A stretch of DNA of 26,138 nt from a virus, in the IMG/VR virus record IMGVR_UViG_3300025120_000470, positions 1-26,138 of that record; one strand, 5' to 3'. Shown one piece after another: positions 19,234-26,138 of this stretch. The position numbers and the translations under genes were made by a program. How positions within the stretch are numbered: position 1 is the first letter of the stretch; every line of letters starts with the position of its first letter. The notes below the pieces were generated by a model. That model saw only the letters and a list, made by a program, of their open reading frames with translations, did not search any database and was not told the DNA's origin.

Positions 19234-20001
19234 TTATAAACTTATTACTTCATTTCCATTAGGTAATGTAGTATTACCTCCAGAAGAACTTTCAGTTGTA
19301 AACAATCCTGTACTAGGATCGTAACTCTTTGTACTTGCAACAAGTCCGTGTGCGCCTACTGACCCCAATCCTTCTGGGATTGTGGTATCTGTCCATTTTC
19401 TATATGCCATAGAAACATTCAGTCTTGGAACTTCAGCACCTCCTGCTGAGTATCCAATCTCAGCAACAGTTTTCGGATAGCATTCTTGAAGAGTACACTG
19501 ATACTTTGCTTTCAACGGTTTACCATTTTGTCCATCATTATCATTTGCATCGAGTGCAAGAATATGAATATCACAAATGTATTCGTTATAAAAATTCATA
19601 TGTCCGCTGTCTTCATCGTATATTGCTTTTTGCCAAGTATCAAAATATTTTTTAAGTATATAATCTCTATCTATGTAGTAAGTAAAATTTACTGGTGTGT
19701 AACTGCGACCATAAGGCATCTCTCTGCCAGGACCATATACTTTATTTAATTTACTATCAATGTTCAATGCTGGTAGTGATGCTACTTCACAATAAAGACT
19801 TGTAAGATACATACCATTACTACTTCTATTCAGTTGAGTAAAGTCGCTCATAAGATTACCTTCACCAAACATTGATGATACGCCGTTTCTATTTGCTGAC
19901 TTTCCTCTAGGTAGTCCCATGACGACCATGTATCTACTCGACTTTGCTAGTCCAGCACCACCTATTCCTTGAACTTCTGCTAAAAAATTGTTTATGCTCA
20001 T
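19234..20001 (-). CDS. 54: Baseplate-tail tube initiator, gp54-like (gp19-type tube fold)
   Basis: A 255-aa protein with the tail-tube fold pattern: MYLTSLYCEVASLPALNIDS, VYGPGREMPYGRSYTPVNFT, YYIDRDYILKKYFDTWQKAI and LQECYPKTVAEIGYSA..RLNVSMAYRKW. This pattern is shared by T4 gp19, gp54 and gp48; the size and position beside gp48 and gp26 favour gp54, which with gp48 caps the baseplate and nucleates the tube. A gp19-like tube protein is the alternative but would be shorter. The ATG overlaps the preceding stop (ATGA), so it is coupled to the unknown gene upstream. Confidence 0.75.
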   Translation of the reverse strand: MSINNFLAEVQGIGGAGLAKSSRYMVVMGLPRGKSANRNGVSSMFGEGNLMSDFTQLNRSSNGMYLTSLYCEVASLPALNIDSKLNKVYGPGREMPYGRSYTPVNFTYYIDRDYILKKYFDTWQKAIYDEDSGHMNFYNEYICDIHILALDANDNDGQNGKPLKAKYQCTLQECYPKTVAEIGYSAGGAEVPRLNVSMAYRKWTDTTIPEGLGSVGAHGLVASTKSYDPSTGLFTTESSSGGNTTLPNGNEVISL

Positions 20002-20588
20002 GGTCTCTGCCTCATTTTTCTATTACTATCTAAGTATACTGCTTGTTTACTTTTTCCTCTGAATGATTCCGTTGGTAAGATTGCCGCAACTGTCCAATCA
20101 TCAGGTGGTATAAAAAGTTTTCTACCTTTGATTACGTCTGTTCTATATTTCTTTACTGCAGGTCTAACTTCTCTGAACCTTGCAAAGTTACTCAGTATCT
20201 TCCAGTCTGCACGAATTCTTGTCTGTATGTCTGTATCACCTATTTTAAATCTGCTTAGTTTTTCTAATAGTATAAGTCTTTGAATTGGATGTAAGTAATG
20301 AAAGTTTAAAGCACTTATTAGATTACCTTCAAAGTTAAATGGAAGTATTAAAGGAAACTGGTCATAGTATGGCAACTTTGCCTTCGTGACAGGATTCATA
20401 TAGTTAATCAAATACATTCTTCCTGGTAACAGTCTGTTAGTCAAATTATCAGAATAATCACTCATAAGTTTCTGACCACTGTAAACTGTTCCAACAAGTT
20501 GACGCACTTGGTTTTGATACCACTGTGCAGACTTACGCTGGTCTCCAGTCGCCGCTCTGATTTCTTCTAATACTCTTATCTCTGCCAT
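19998..20588 (-). CDS. Conserved structural-region protein (196 aa), function unknown
   Basis: Key stretches are SAQWYQNQVRQLVGTVYSG, LLPGRMYLINYMNPVTKAKL, PYYDQFPLILPFNF and ALNFHYLHPIQRLILLEKL, then a basic C-terminal part with DDWTVAAILPTESF. I recall cyanophage proteins with the same PGRMY--YY-PK---LPYYD-FPL pattern next to gp4/gp53, without a firm function. The ATG has no ribosome site. A late-type box CATAAATA (20594-20601) ends 5 nt before it, so the message could start on the ATG. Confidence 0.7.
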   Translation of the reverse strand: MAEIRVLEEIRAATGDQRKSAQWYQNQVRQLVGTVYSGQKLMSDYSDNLTNRLLPGRMYLINYMNPVTKAKLPYYDQFPLILPFNFEGNLISALNFHYLHPIQRLILLEKLSRFKIGDTDIQTRIRADWKILSNFARFREVRPAVKKYRTDVIKGRKLFIPPDDWTVAAILPTESFRGKSKQAVYLDSNRKMRQRP

Positions 20589-20593
20589 ACTAG

Positions 20594-20601
20594 TATTTAT
20601 G
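20594..20601 (-). promoter_or_regulatory. Late-promoter-like box abutting a start codon
   Basis: CATAAATA on the minus strand followed by 5 nt and the ATG at 20588; same geometry as the TATAAATA before gp25 at 26014. Confidence 0.45.
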
Positions 20602-21036
20602 CTAGTTTAAATGGTCTTCTGTAAGAATTATGAATTCCCACTTCTTATCTTTAGCATATTCTGTTGCCGCTTTCCACTTTGCTTCATTGACACCCCAATT
20701 CTTAACTTCAGAGAACCATGCTCTAGTCTTCTTCTTAGGTGTCTTAGATGGAGGTTTTGTGTATTTCTTAGGTTTGACTTCTACTAAGTATGACTTTATT
20801 GTACCATTCTTATCTTGAAGTTGCACATAAAAGTCTACAAAGTATCTGTGTATCTTCCTATCTATAGGAGAAACGTAGGGTATAATAGTCTCTTCACTAC
20901 CCCATTTTAATACACTCGCATTCAAGTCGCACCATTTCATAAATTTACGTTCCCACAAAGAACGATAAATAACATTTGTAGGGTTGCCTTGATATTTCTC
21001 TTTATTGATAGGAGAATATCTTCCTTTGTATGCCAT
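20602..21036 (-). CDS. 4: Head completion protein gp4 (TnsA/endonuclease-like fold)
   Basis: A 144-aa protein matching T4 gp4 (gp50/65) head completion: MAYKGRYSPINKEKYQGNPT, then IYRSLWERKFMKWCDLNASV, KWGSEETIIPYVSPIDRKIH and RYFVDFYVQ...YLVEVKPKK. The E..(I/V)PY...D.....Y.DF.V......E(V/I)KP pattern is that of a PD-(D/E)XK TnsA-like nuclease core (Glu from WGSEE, Asp in VDFYV, E-V-K-P). In T4 gp4 acts after packaging to finish the head before tail joining. Start supported by ATAGGAG-like sequence downstream of a late box (21071-21078). Confidence 0.88.
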   Translation of the reverse strand: MAYKGRYSPINKEKYQGNPTNVIYRSLWERKFMKWCDLNASVLKWGSEETIIPYVSPIDRKIHRYFVDFYVQLQDKNGTIKSYLVEVKPKKYTKPPSKTPKKKTRAWFSEVKNWGVNEAKWKAATEYAKDKKWEFIILTEDHLN

Positions 21037-21048
21037 GCTAAAATCTCT

Positions 21049-21056
21049 TATAAATA
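21049..21056 (+). promoter_or_regulatory. T4-type late promoter box, rightward (gp48 operon)
   Basis: Perfect TATAAATA reading toward gp48 at 21092; predicted start near 21062. Confidence 0.6.
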
Positions 21057-21070
21057 ATCATATAGTATAC

Positions 21071-21078
21071 TATTTATA
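21071..21078 (-). promoter_or_regulatory. T4-type late promoter box, leftward (gp4 operon)
   Basis: Perfect TATAAATA on the minus strand reading toward gp4; predicted start near 21065, within a few bases of the rightward start from 21049-21056. Confidence 0.6.
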
Positions 21079-21091
21079 GGACGGAGACGAA

Positions 21092-22189
21092 ATGAGTTAT
21101 CTCACTAGACCATCATCATTAAACTCTAACAATCGCTCAGGCAAATTCAACACCGGTGCGAGTAGAAGAGAAGTTCAGAAAACAGGTAGAGTATATGGTA
21201 CGGAAAATTTAACGTACCCTATTGATATGGGTATTGATGCTGGACCTGAATTAGACAATCATGTTATATTTGATATCTTTTTTGATGAGTCCTCTGCTTT
21301 CCAATTAGATGGTAAAAAGGGTGAACCTAAAGCATGGAAAGGTCACACTTCATTAATATCACCAGCGTTAGGAAAAGCAGGTGATGAATTAGGTTCGACT
21401 ATTGCAAAGGGAGTTAATAATTTTATTGGAGGCGATAAAGCAGATAATGCTGAGAAACCAGGAGTTGTTGCGAAGACAGCACAAAAGGCATTTGCTTCCA
21501 CTACGAAATTTACTTCTGGTATGTTTGCAGGTGCAAGAAATCTAAAAAAATTGAATTCATCAATCGCTCTTGCAGTTCCTCAGACAATGACTTCAACATC
21601 AGCGGCAAACTATACTGAAACAAAACTAGGTGCTATTGCTGGTGCTATTGGACGAGCGGTGACTAGTAATACAGGTGGTGAAGATGGTGCTACACTCGCC
21701 GGTCAAAGTGCTAGACTTGTAATGGAATCAGTCGCACAGATACCAGAAATGTTTGGTGTTAATTTAAATAATATAATGGAAGTCACTACCCGAAGAGTTT
21801 CAAACCCACACATTGAACAGAGATTTGAAAGTGTAGCATTCAGAGAGTTTTCATTTGTATATGACATGGCGGCAAGGTCTGAAGCAGAAGCAATCGCAAT
21901 CGATAACATCATTAAGACATTTAGATTTCATATGCATCCAGAACTCATTAAGAGTGGGTTGTTTTATGACTACCCATCTTTGTTTGATATATCTCTTATG
22001 TTCAAAGATGAAGAAAATAAGTTTCTACAAAAGATATCATCTTGTTATCTAACAAGTTTCACGACTAACTACACATCGTCTGGTGTTTTTTCTACATTAA
22101 GAAATGGTATGCCTACTGAAGTTCAGATTACAATGAACTTTAGAGAGATTGAACCACTACACAAACACAGAATTGCAGAAGGTTTCTAA
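21092..22189 (+). CDS. 48: Baseplate-tail tube cap gp48
   Basis: A 365-aa gp48 homologue, the cap of the baseplate on which the tail tube is built together with gp54. Landmarks: a polar N-terminus, ENLTYPIDMGIDAGPELDNH then VIFDIFFDE typical of the gp48 start, an Ala/Gly-rich middle, and a C-terminal tube-like domain with FESVAFREFSFVYDMAARSE, IIKTFRFHMHPEL and VQITMNFREIEPLHKHRI. T4 gp48 is 364 aa, nearly the same length. GGAGACGA precedes the ATG. Its stop touches the ATG of gp53, so it starts the rightward late operon gp48-gp53-gp27-like-unknown-gp5. Confidence 0.85.
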   Translation: MSYLTRPSSLNSNNRSGKFNTGASRREVQKTGRVYGTENLTYPIDMGIDAGPELDNHVIFDIFFDESSAFQLDGKKGEPKAWKGHTSLISPALGKAGDELGSTIAKGVNNFIGGDKADNAEKPGVVAKTAQKAFASTTKFTSGMFAGARNLKKLNSSIALAVPQTMTSTSAANYTETKLGAIAGAIGRAVTSNTGGEDGATLAGQSARLVMESVAQIPEMFGVNLNNIMEVTTRRVSNPHIEQRFESVAFREFSFVYDMAARSEAEAIAIDNIIKTFRFHMHPELIKSGLFYDYPSLFDISLMFKDEENKFLQKISSCYLTSFTTNYTSSGVFSTLRNGMPTEVQITMNFREIEPLHKHRIAEGF

Positions 22190-22750
22190 ATGAGTTACTT
22201 TAACAGATTTCCAGATATGATATATGATATATCTAAACCAGGTGTCAACGAACAAAAAATCGTTGTCACAAAAGATATTATTCGTAGAGTTAAATTAAAG
22301 GGTGGTGTTGCCGATAATATATTTGCATATGACCCTTATGATATTCAAGAAGGTGAGAGACCTGATATTCTCGCACATCAGTTTTATAGTTCATCAAAAC
22401 TTGCTTGGATTATTCTAGTCACAAATGAAATACATGATGTATATGAAGATTGGCCAAGAACTGAGCGTGAACTTAAAAAGATGATAAACAAAAAGTACAC
22501 GAATCCCGATGCAGAGCATCATAAAGAAAGACCACAAGCATCCGGTGATACCTCTGTTATGGTTAAAACTACTGCAAATTTCTATGACTTAGTTACTGGT
22601 ATCGGTACTACTCAAAACTTTGCTAGTATTTCTGTAAGCAATCGTCAATACGAAGACCGTGAAAATGAGAAGAAAAGAACAATTAAAATATTACGACCAG
22701 AACTAGTAGGTGATTTTCTAAAAGAGTTTGATGAGATTATAGGAGCATAG
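22190..22750 (+). CDS. 53: Baseplate wedge protein gp53
   Basis: A 186-aa gp53 homologue with its recognisable N-terminal part: MSYFNRFPDMIYDISKPG... and the LysM-like segment GERPDILAHQFYSSSKLAWI followed by ILVTNEIHDVYEDWP. T4 gp53 (196 aa) clamps adjacent wedges and helps join hub and wedges. The C-terminal half (ANFYDLVTGIG..., RTIKILRPELVGDFLKEF) matches the family's habit of ending with a peptide that pairs with the wedge. Translation is likely coupled to gp48. Confidence 0.9.
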   Translation: MSYFNRFPDMIYDISKPGVNEQKIVVTKDIIRRVKLKGGVADNIFAYDPYDIQEGERPDILAHQFYSSSKLAWIILVTNEIHDVYEDWPRTERELKKMINKKYTNPDAEHHKERPQASGDTSVMVKTTANFYDLVTGIGTTQNFASISVSNRQYEDRENEKKRTIKILRPELVGDFLKEFDEIIGA

Positions 22751-22751
22751 T

Positions 22752-24152
22752 ATGGCAAATGTGAAAGGTGGAGGTGAAGTTCAGATACTTGCTTTAGATT
22801 TGTATCACCCATATATCAATAACGTGCCAAGCACAAAAAAATCAAAAGACTTCTTAGACTTATTGGATGTATATGCTCAATTCACAATATACGATAGTAT
22901 ACTCACGCCTTTTCAATCTGCAGAAATTTTAATAAACGATAGTAACGACATGGTTCCTGATTACCCTATTATTGGTGGTAATATCTTACATATAAAATAT
23001 AATGTGAAAGAAGGACCTAAAGAAACTGAAATTAGTCAATACTTCAGAGTTACTAAAGTAAAAAATATTGTTATTAATGAGAGAAAACAGTCATTCACTT
23101 TAAATCTAATTAGTGAGGCAGGTTGGCATAATATGCACACATCTCTTAGCACTGCTTTCAAGGGATCGCCTTCAGATATTATTAAAACAGTGTTCGATAA
23201 TTATATCTATGGTCCTTCTGGTACTAAAAAGAATATTTCTCTTGATGGGTCTGCTGGTAACTTAAAATTAGTTTGCCCTAGATGGAAACCTAGTCAAGTC
23301 ATTAAGTGGGTTACAGATAAAGCAATAGATTTAGATGATGATATGCCTGGTCTTTTCTTCTTTGAAACTAATACAGGATTTAGATTTCTATCTTTAGCAA
23401 CTATGCTCGACAAAGGAAAAAATGTACCTATCACCGATACAATGGGTGAGACTAAATCAGATAGAAAAGAAGGAAAATTAACAAAAGGTTATTTATTTAA
23501 GATTCCTGGTGTGCCTACTTATGGCGCAGATGGAAAACCTCAATCAGGTATGGTAGGTAGTGAGACTACACAAAATATCGATGACTTCAGAGTATTTACT
23601 AGAGCGAATGTTGGAGAAGATGTTGTTAATGGTCACTTGTTTTCTAAACATATAACACATGATATATTTCATAAATCTTTAACTACGAATGAGTATAATT
23701 ATTTTAAAGAGATGGATGGTGAGTACCCTAAAAGAACCAGACTATCAAATAGTCCACAATACTATGGAGAGGGTCCTGAACCTCACGATCCTAATGTTAA
23801 AGTTAGTGTAAGTCCAAGACAATCGAAGATGCATTCTTTAACAAAAAATCAACCTGGAGATAGAACTCTGTGGGCAGATGATTATGGACTTATGAGAAAG
23901 CATATGATGAACCAGATTAATGATATGGTTATTTCTAACTTTCAAGTACCAGGTACTAATCTTATTGAAGCAGGTAGACTGCTAGAGTTTAACTATCCTG
24001 CAATTAGAAAAATTGAAGGTAATGATGATGTATATCAAAAAAAGTATACTGGACTATATTTAATTAGAGATTGCATTCATATGTTTAAACCTATAGGAAA
24101 TGCAACCGCAACATATAAAGTAGATATGAATATTGTAAGGGACGGATTCTAA
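22752..24152 (+). CDS. 27: Baseplate central hub protein, gp27-like
   Basis: A 466-aa protein between gp53 and gp5. Segments such as FTIYDSILTPFQSAEILIND, YFRVTKVKNIVINERKQSFT and LISEAGWHN resemble gp27/gpD-type hub barrels, and NQINDMVISNFQVPGTNLIE plus a C-terminal YLIRDCIHMF complete it. In T4, gp27 (391 aa) forms the torus joining the gp5 spike to the tube. The assignment relies mainly on order and general pattern, so a different hub component is possible. TAGGAGC precedes the ATG; the stop overlaps the next ATG (TAATG). Confidence 0.65.
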   Translation: MANVKGGGEVQILALDLYHPYINNVPSTKKSKDFLDLLDVYAQFTIYDSILTPFQSAEILINDSNDMVPDYPIIGGNILHIKYNVKEGPKETEISQYFRVTKVKNIVINERKQSFTLNLISEAGWHNMHTSLSTAFKGSPSDIIKTVFDNYIYGPSGTKKNISLDGSAGNLKLVCPRWKPSQVIKWVTDKAIDLDDDMPGLFFFETNTGFRFLSLATMLDKGKNVPITDTMGETKSDRKEGKLTKGYLFKIPGVPTYGADGKPQSGMVGSETTQNIDDFRVFTRANVGEDVVNGHLFSKHITHDIFHKSLTTNEYNYFKEMDGEYPKRTRLSNSPQYYGEGPEPHDPNVKVSVSPRQSKMHSLTKNQPGDRTLWADDYGLMRKHMMNQINDMVISNFQVPGTNLIEAGRLLEFNYPAIRKIEGNDDVYQKKYTGLYLIRDCIHMFKPIGNATATYKVDMNIVRDGF

Positions 24153-24538
24153 TGCGTAGTTTTAAAAATATCAGAGAAAACATTTCTCAACAAGAATTAG
24201 ACCAAATAGAAAAGTTTGCTGATAGAATATTTGCAAAAGTAGGTATTGATGTAGAGTTTACTAGACATTTTATTGATAGAGTAAATGATGCTCGTAATAA
24301 GAAAGATATTACACCAGCAGAACTTACAAGACTATTTAAGCAGACATATAATAAACACGGAAAGAAGATACCTCAATTAGGTCCAGATGCCGAAGGTGTT
24401 CTTAAAGATATGAGAACTGATATAAATATGCCATTTGTTCTCAAGTGGGATAAACAGTCGCAAGAGTTTGAACTTATCGCAAAAACAGTAATGCGTAAAA
24501 AGGGGTTTAAAACTACAAGTGATGTTTTGTCAGTCTAA
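24152..24538 (+). CDS. Conserved T4-like baseplate-region protein, possible RelE/DUF4258-like fold
   Basis: A 128-aa protein coupled to the hub gene. The second half has FTRHFIDRVNDARNKKDITP, ELTRLFKQTYNKHGKKI, then INMPFVLKWDKQSQEFELIA and KTVMRKKGF. The H--DR-n---R--I---E pattern followed by a central strand and a terminal K-T-v strand is reminiscent of RelE/DUF4258 or BECR-type small RNases; this is a weak structural inference, not a call. The protein recurs in the same place in marine T4-like phages by recall, so it may be a structural or assembly factor. Confidence 0.7.
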   Translation: MRSFKNIRENISQQELDQIEKFADRIFAKVGIDVEFTRHFIDRVNDARNKKDITPAELTRLFKQTYNKHGKKIPQLGPDAEGVLKDMRTDINMPFVLKWDKQSQEFELIAKTVMRKKGFKTTSDVLSV

Positions 24539-24559
24539 ATACAAATAAGAGGAATGAGC

Positions 24560-25465
24560 ATGAACCGTAATGTTATGGGATTCGATGGATTCACTTGGTT
24601 TCAAGGTGTAGTCGAAGACCACAATGATCCAGAGCAAATAGGTAGAGTAAAAGTTCGTTGTGTAGGTATTCACACTGAAGACAAAGAAACTTTGCCTACT
24701 GATGATTTGCCGTGGGCGATGGTGATGATGCCAACTACATCTGCTTCAGTTTCGCAGATTGGACATTCTCCATCAGGACTTCTCAAAGGGTCTTGGGTTA
24801 TGGGTTGGTTCAGAGATGGTAACAGTTGTCAAGAACCTGTTGTTATGGGGTCCTTTCCTGGATATCCTATGACAAGACCTAATACATCTTTAGGTTTTTG
24901 CGATCCAACAGGAACACATCCAGTAGAAATAGAAGAACCTGATACATCTCGTTTATCAAGAGGTGATAGAAATTCAAAACTATTAAAGAAGAAGAACGAA
25001 CATCTTGCTTCTACTGAACACCCACCTCACCCTATTGCATGGTCTACAGAGAAGTGGACTACAATGTCTAATCCATATAATGCACGTTACCCATTCAATA
25101 GAGTTAATCAAACAGAAAGTGGTCATGTTATCGAACTAGATGATACACCAAACGGAGAAAGAATAAACATACAGCATATGTCTGGTAGTTTTATTGAGAT
25201 GCATCCTGATGGTTCTATAAGAATTTTAAATGAAGGTACACATGAATTACTGATTGAGAAAGACCATAATCAACATACAAAAGGTAACTTTAACATATAT
25301 GTAAGTGGTACTGCAACTATTAAAGCAGAAGGTAATATCGATATGGAATCGACTAAAGACATTCGTGCTAAGTGCGTGAACTTTAGAGTTGATGCAAGTA
25401 GCGTAATTGATTTAAATGGTGGATCAGAAATTGATGCTGATGCACCGATTATTAACTTGAACTAG
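24560..25465 (+). CDS. 5: Baseplate spike protein gp5-like (OB fold and beta-helix), no lysozyme domain
   Basis: A 301-aa spike protein. Residues 6-110 form an OB-type domain (FTWFQGVVEDHNDPEQIGRV, then KVRCVGIH, DLPWAMVMMP, GSWVMGWFRDGNSCQEPVVM, GSFPG). The C-terminus is a gp5-like triple-stranded beta-helix with short repeats (GSIRILNEG, LLIEKDH, GNFNIYVSGTATIKAEGNID, AKCVNFRVDA). T4 gp5 (575 aa) has a lysozyme domain between these parts, which is missing here. The start at ATG 24560 gives GAGG a 7-nt spacing; ATG 24554 lies too close to it. PAAR at 25618 would tip the spike. Confidence 0.85.
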   Translation: MNRNVMGFDGFTWFQGVVEDHNDPEQIGRVKVRCVGIHTEDKETLPTDDLPWAMVMMPTTSASVSQIGHSPSGLLKGSWVMGWFRDGNSCQEPVVMGSFPGYPMTRPNTSLGFCDPTGTHPVEIEEPDTSRLSRGDRNSKLLKKKNEHLASTEHPPHPIAWSTEKWTTMSNPYNARYPFNRVNQTESGHVIELDDTPNGERINIQHMSGSFIEMHPDGSIRILNEGTHELLIEKDHNQHTKGNFNIYVSGTATIKAEGNIDMESTKDIRAKCVNFRVDASSVIDLNGGSEIDADAPIINLN

Positions 25466-25476
25466 GAGACTAAATA

Positions 25477-25617
25477 ATGGCAAAGACAGTAAGACAGACA
25501 ACGACAATACACGAGACAACAAAAAAGGGAACTTCTATTGGTAGACACCCTATAACATCTACAATGAATAAAAGTAAACGTAGAAGTTTTAAAAAATATA
25601 TAGGACAAGGTAGATAG
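25477..25617 (+). CDS. Small basic conserved protein (46 aa) between gp5 and PAAR
   Basis: It encodes MAKTVRQTTTIHETTKKGTS followed by IGRHPITSTMNKSKRRSFKK, a strongly basic, Thr/Ser-rich peptide that I recall in the same position in other marine T4-like phages. AGGAGA lies 8 nt upstream of the ATG and its stop abuts the PAAR ATG. The TSIGR-P-TS-MNK--RR--KKY-GQGR pattern suggests a nucleic-acid-binding or structural peptide; function unknown. Confidence 0.72.
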   Translation: MAKTVRQTTTIHETTKKGTSIGRHPITSTMNKSKRRSFKKYIGQGR

Positions 25618-26010
25618 ATGCCAGGAGTTGTACGAGTAGGTGTAGATAGTCATGTAGGTCATCCAAGTCCTACACCAAACCCATTTCATAGAACATCTTA
25701 TGCTGTTGGTTCACCTAATGTATTTACAAATGGTGCGAAAACAGTTCGTATAGGTGATACAACTTCTTGTGGTGATCCTGCCGCCGCTGGTTCGCCTAAC
25801 GTGTTTGTGAATGGTATCAAAGTACACAGACTAGGTGATGCTACAGGTGGTCATGGTTCGTGGGTACCAAATAATGCCGCAACTGCATCAGGTAATGTCT
25901 TTGCAAATGGCGGAGGTTCTGCACCTGCTACGTTAGGACCTATTACAACTATTACAGCAAATGGGTCGTGTGCCTCATATGACTGGAATGATGGCGTCTG
26001 TTTAGATTAG
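25618..26010 (+). CDS. 5.4: PAAR-repeat spike tip protein (T4 gp5.4-like)
   Basis: A 130-aa PAAR protein: MPGVVRVGVDSHVGHPSPTP, then VGSPNVFTNGAKTVRIGDTT, SCGDPAAAGSPNVFVNGIKV and HRLGDATGGHG. Repeated (A/G)GSPNVF-NG elements and His/Cys residues (His18, Cys51, His70, His79 area) suit a pointed metal-binding cone. In T4, gp5.4 sharpens the gp5 spike for membrane piercing. The C-terminal ~40 aa (ATASGNVFANGGGSAP...DWNDGVCLD) add a third NVFANG element and a short extension. It follows the 46-aa gene with no gap. Confidence 0.9.
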   Translation: MPGVVRVGVDSHVGHPSPTPNPFHRTSYAVGSPNVFTNGAKTVRIGDTTSCGDPAAAGSPNVFVNGIKVHRLGDATGGHGSWVPNNAATASGNVFANGGGSAPATLGPITTITANGSCASYDWNDGVCLD

Positions 26011-26013
26011 AGG

Positions 26014-26021
26014 TATAAATA
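26014..26021 (+). promoter_or_regulatory. T4-type late promoter box 5 nt before gp25
   Basis: Perfect TATAAATA, 5 nt from the gp25 ATG, placing the predicted start point on or near the ATG. Confidence 0.6.
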
Positions 26022-26026
26022 GTAGT

Positions 26027-26138
26027 ATGGCAACGACTGTAACAAGAAAAACTGCTGATTTTAGCGACTTAGACTTCAACTTTACTAGATTGAGTAGTAC
26101 TAGTGATGTGGCGAAGAAGACTGACGTAGAAGCAGTAA
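26027..26138 (+). CDS. 25: Baseplate wedge protein gp25 (partial, window end)
   Basis: The first 37 residues, MATTVTRKTADFSDLDFNFT then RLSSTSDVAKKTDVEAV, match the start of gp25-type lysozyme-like wedge proteins (YSDLDLSF...TGDV...N--AVK). gp25 with gp6 and gp53 forms the wedge core and starts the sheath. The frame is open at the window edge. There is no ribosome site at normal distance (GAGG is 14 nt away). Confidence 0.85.
   Translation, partial: MATTVTRKTADFSDLDFNFTRLSSTSDVAKKTDVEAV

Noticed and set aside
19998-20588. T4 gp2 DNA end protector or gp3 tail completion
   Set aside because: Position near gp4 invites the call, but no motif seen supports either and the length does not match gp2.

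Overview
The window is a stretch of a strictly phage-type genome: a T4-superfamily myovirus from the sea, most likely infecting an alphaproteobacterium such as SAR11. The evidence is its AT-rich composition; T4-type replication and late-transcription genes (gp32, gp59, gp33 homologues); a T4-type baseplate and tail block (gp26, gp51-like, tape measure, gp54, gp4, gp48, gp53, gp27-like, gp5, PAAR, gp25); many TATAAATA boxes of the T4 late-promoter type; marine-phage auxiliary genes (PhoH, ThyX, 2OG-Fe(II) oxygenases, ribosomal protein bS21); and no photosynthesis genes. The host suggestion also rests on a circularly permuted, two-piece tmRNA whose tag begins ANDNFA as in alphaproteobacteria. 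It is an inference.

Layout. Positions 1-1831 are a leftward block: a partial gene, a conserved 118-aa protein, a 2OG-Fe(II) oxygenase and ThyX. Positions 2036-2685 hold four tiny rightward overlapping ORFs, followed by a leftward P-loop kinase (2686-3390). From 3475 to 15380 genes run rightward: a KOW-like protein, a second 2OG oxygenase, bS21, small membrane and conserved proteins, PhoH, a holin candidate plus GH108 endolysin, a Cas4/MGME1-like nuclease, a Rieske-type oxygenase lacking its cluster ligands, the tmRNA locus (about 11216-11568), a small cassette bounded by 40-bp direct repeats, a membrane protein, a SleB-type hydrolase, gp33, a third 2OG oxygenase, gp59 and gp32, closed by a strong terminator. 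Positions 15614-26138 are virion genes. A rightward membrane-anchored protein comes first. A leftward run follows: gp4, unknown, gp54, gp26, a -1 frame gp51-like ORF, an EF-hand membrane protein and the repeat-rich tape measure. A rightward run closes the window: gp48, gp53, gp27-like, unknown, gp5, a 46-aa protein, PAAR and the start of gp25.

Regulation is unusually readable. Nine sites match TTGAC(A/T)-17 nt-TATAAT-like sigma70 promoters, all with exactly 17-nt spacers. Two of them share an identical 19-nt block and place the start point on the ATG (leaderless bS21 and SleB-type hydrolase). T4-type TATAAATA late boxes sit before the structural genes, two of them 5 nt from an ATG.

The most notable items are: (1) the permuted tmRNA with G3-U70 acceptor pair and 14-residue tag, its 3' pseudoknot duplicated around a small gene and an ORF running through its intervening segment; (2) a U UUU UUA slippery heptamer at the end of gp26, with a 6-nt spacer and a 7-bp perfect stem, leading into a -1 ORF immediately upstream of the tape-measure region, as expected for tail assembly chaperones; (3) a Rieske-type oxygenase without Rieske ligands; (4) promoter-on-ATG genes. 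All calls are by eye from sequence and remembered family features; no searches were run.
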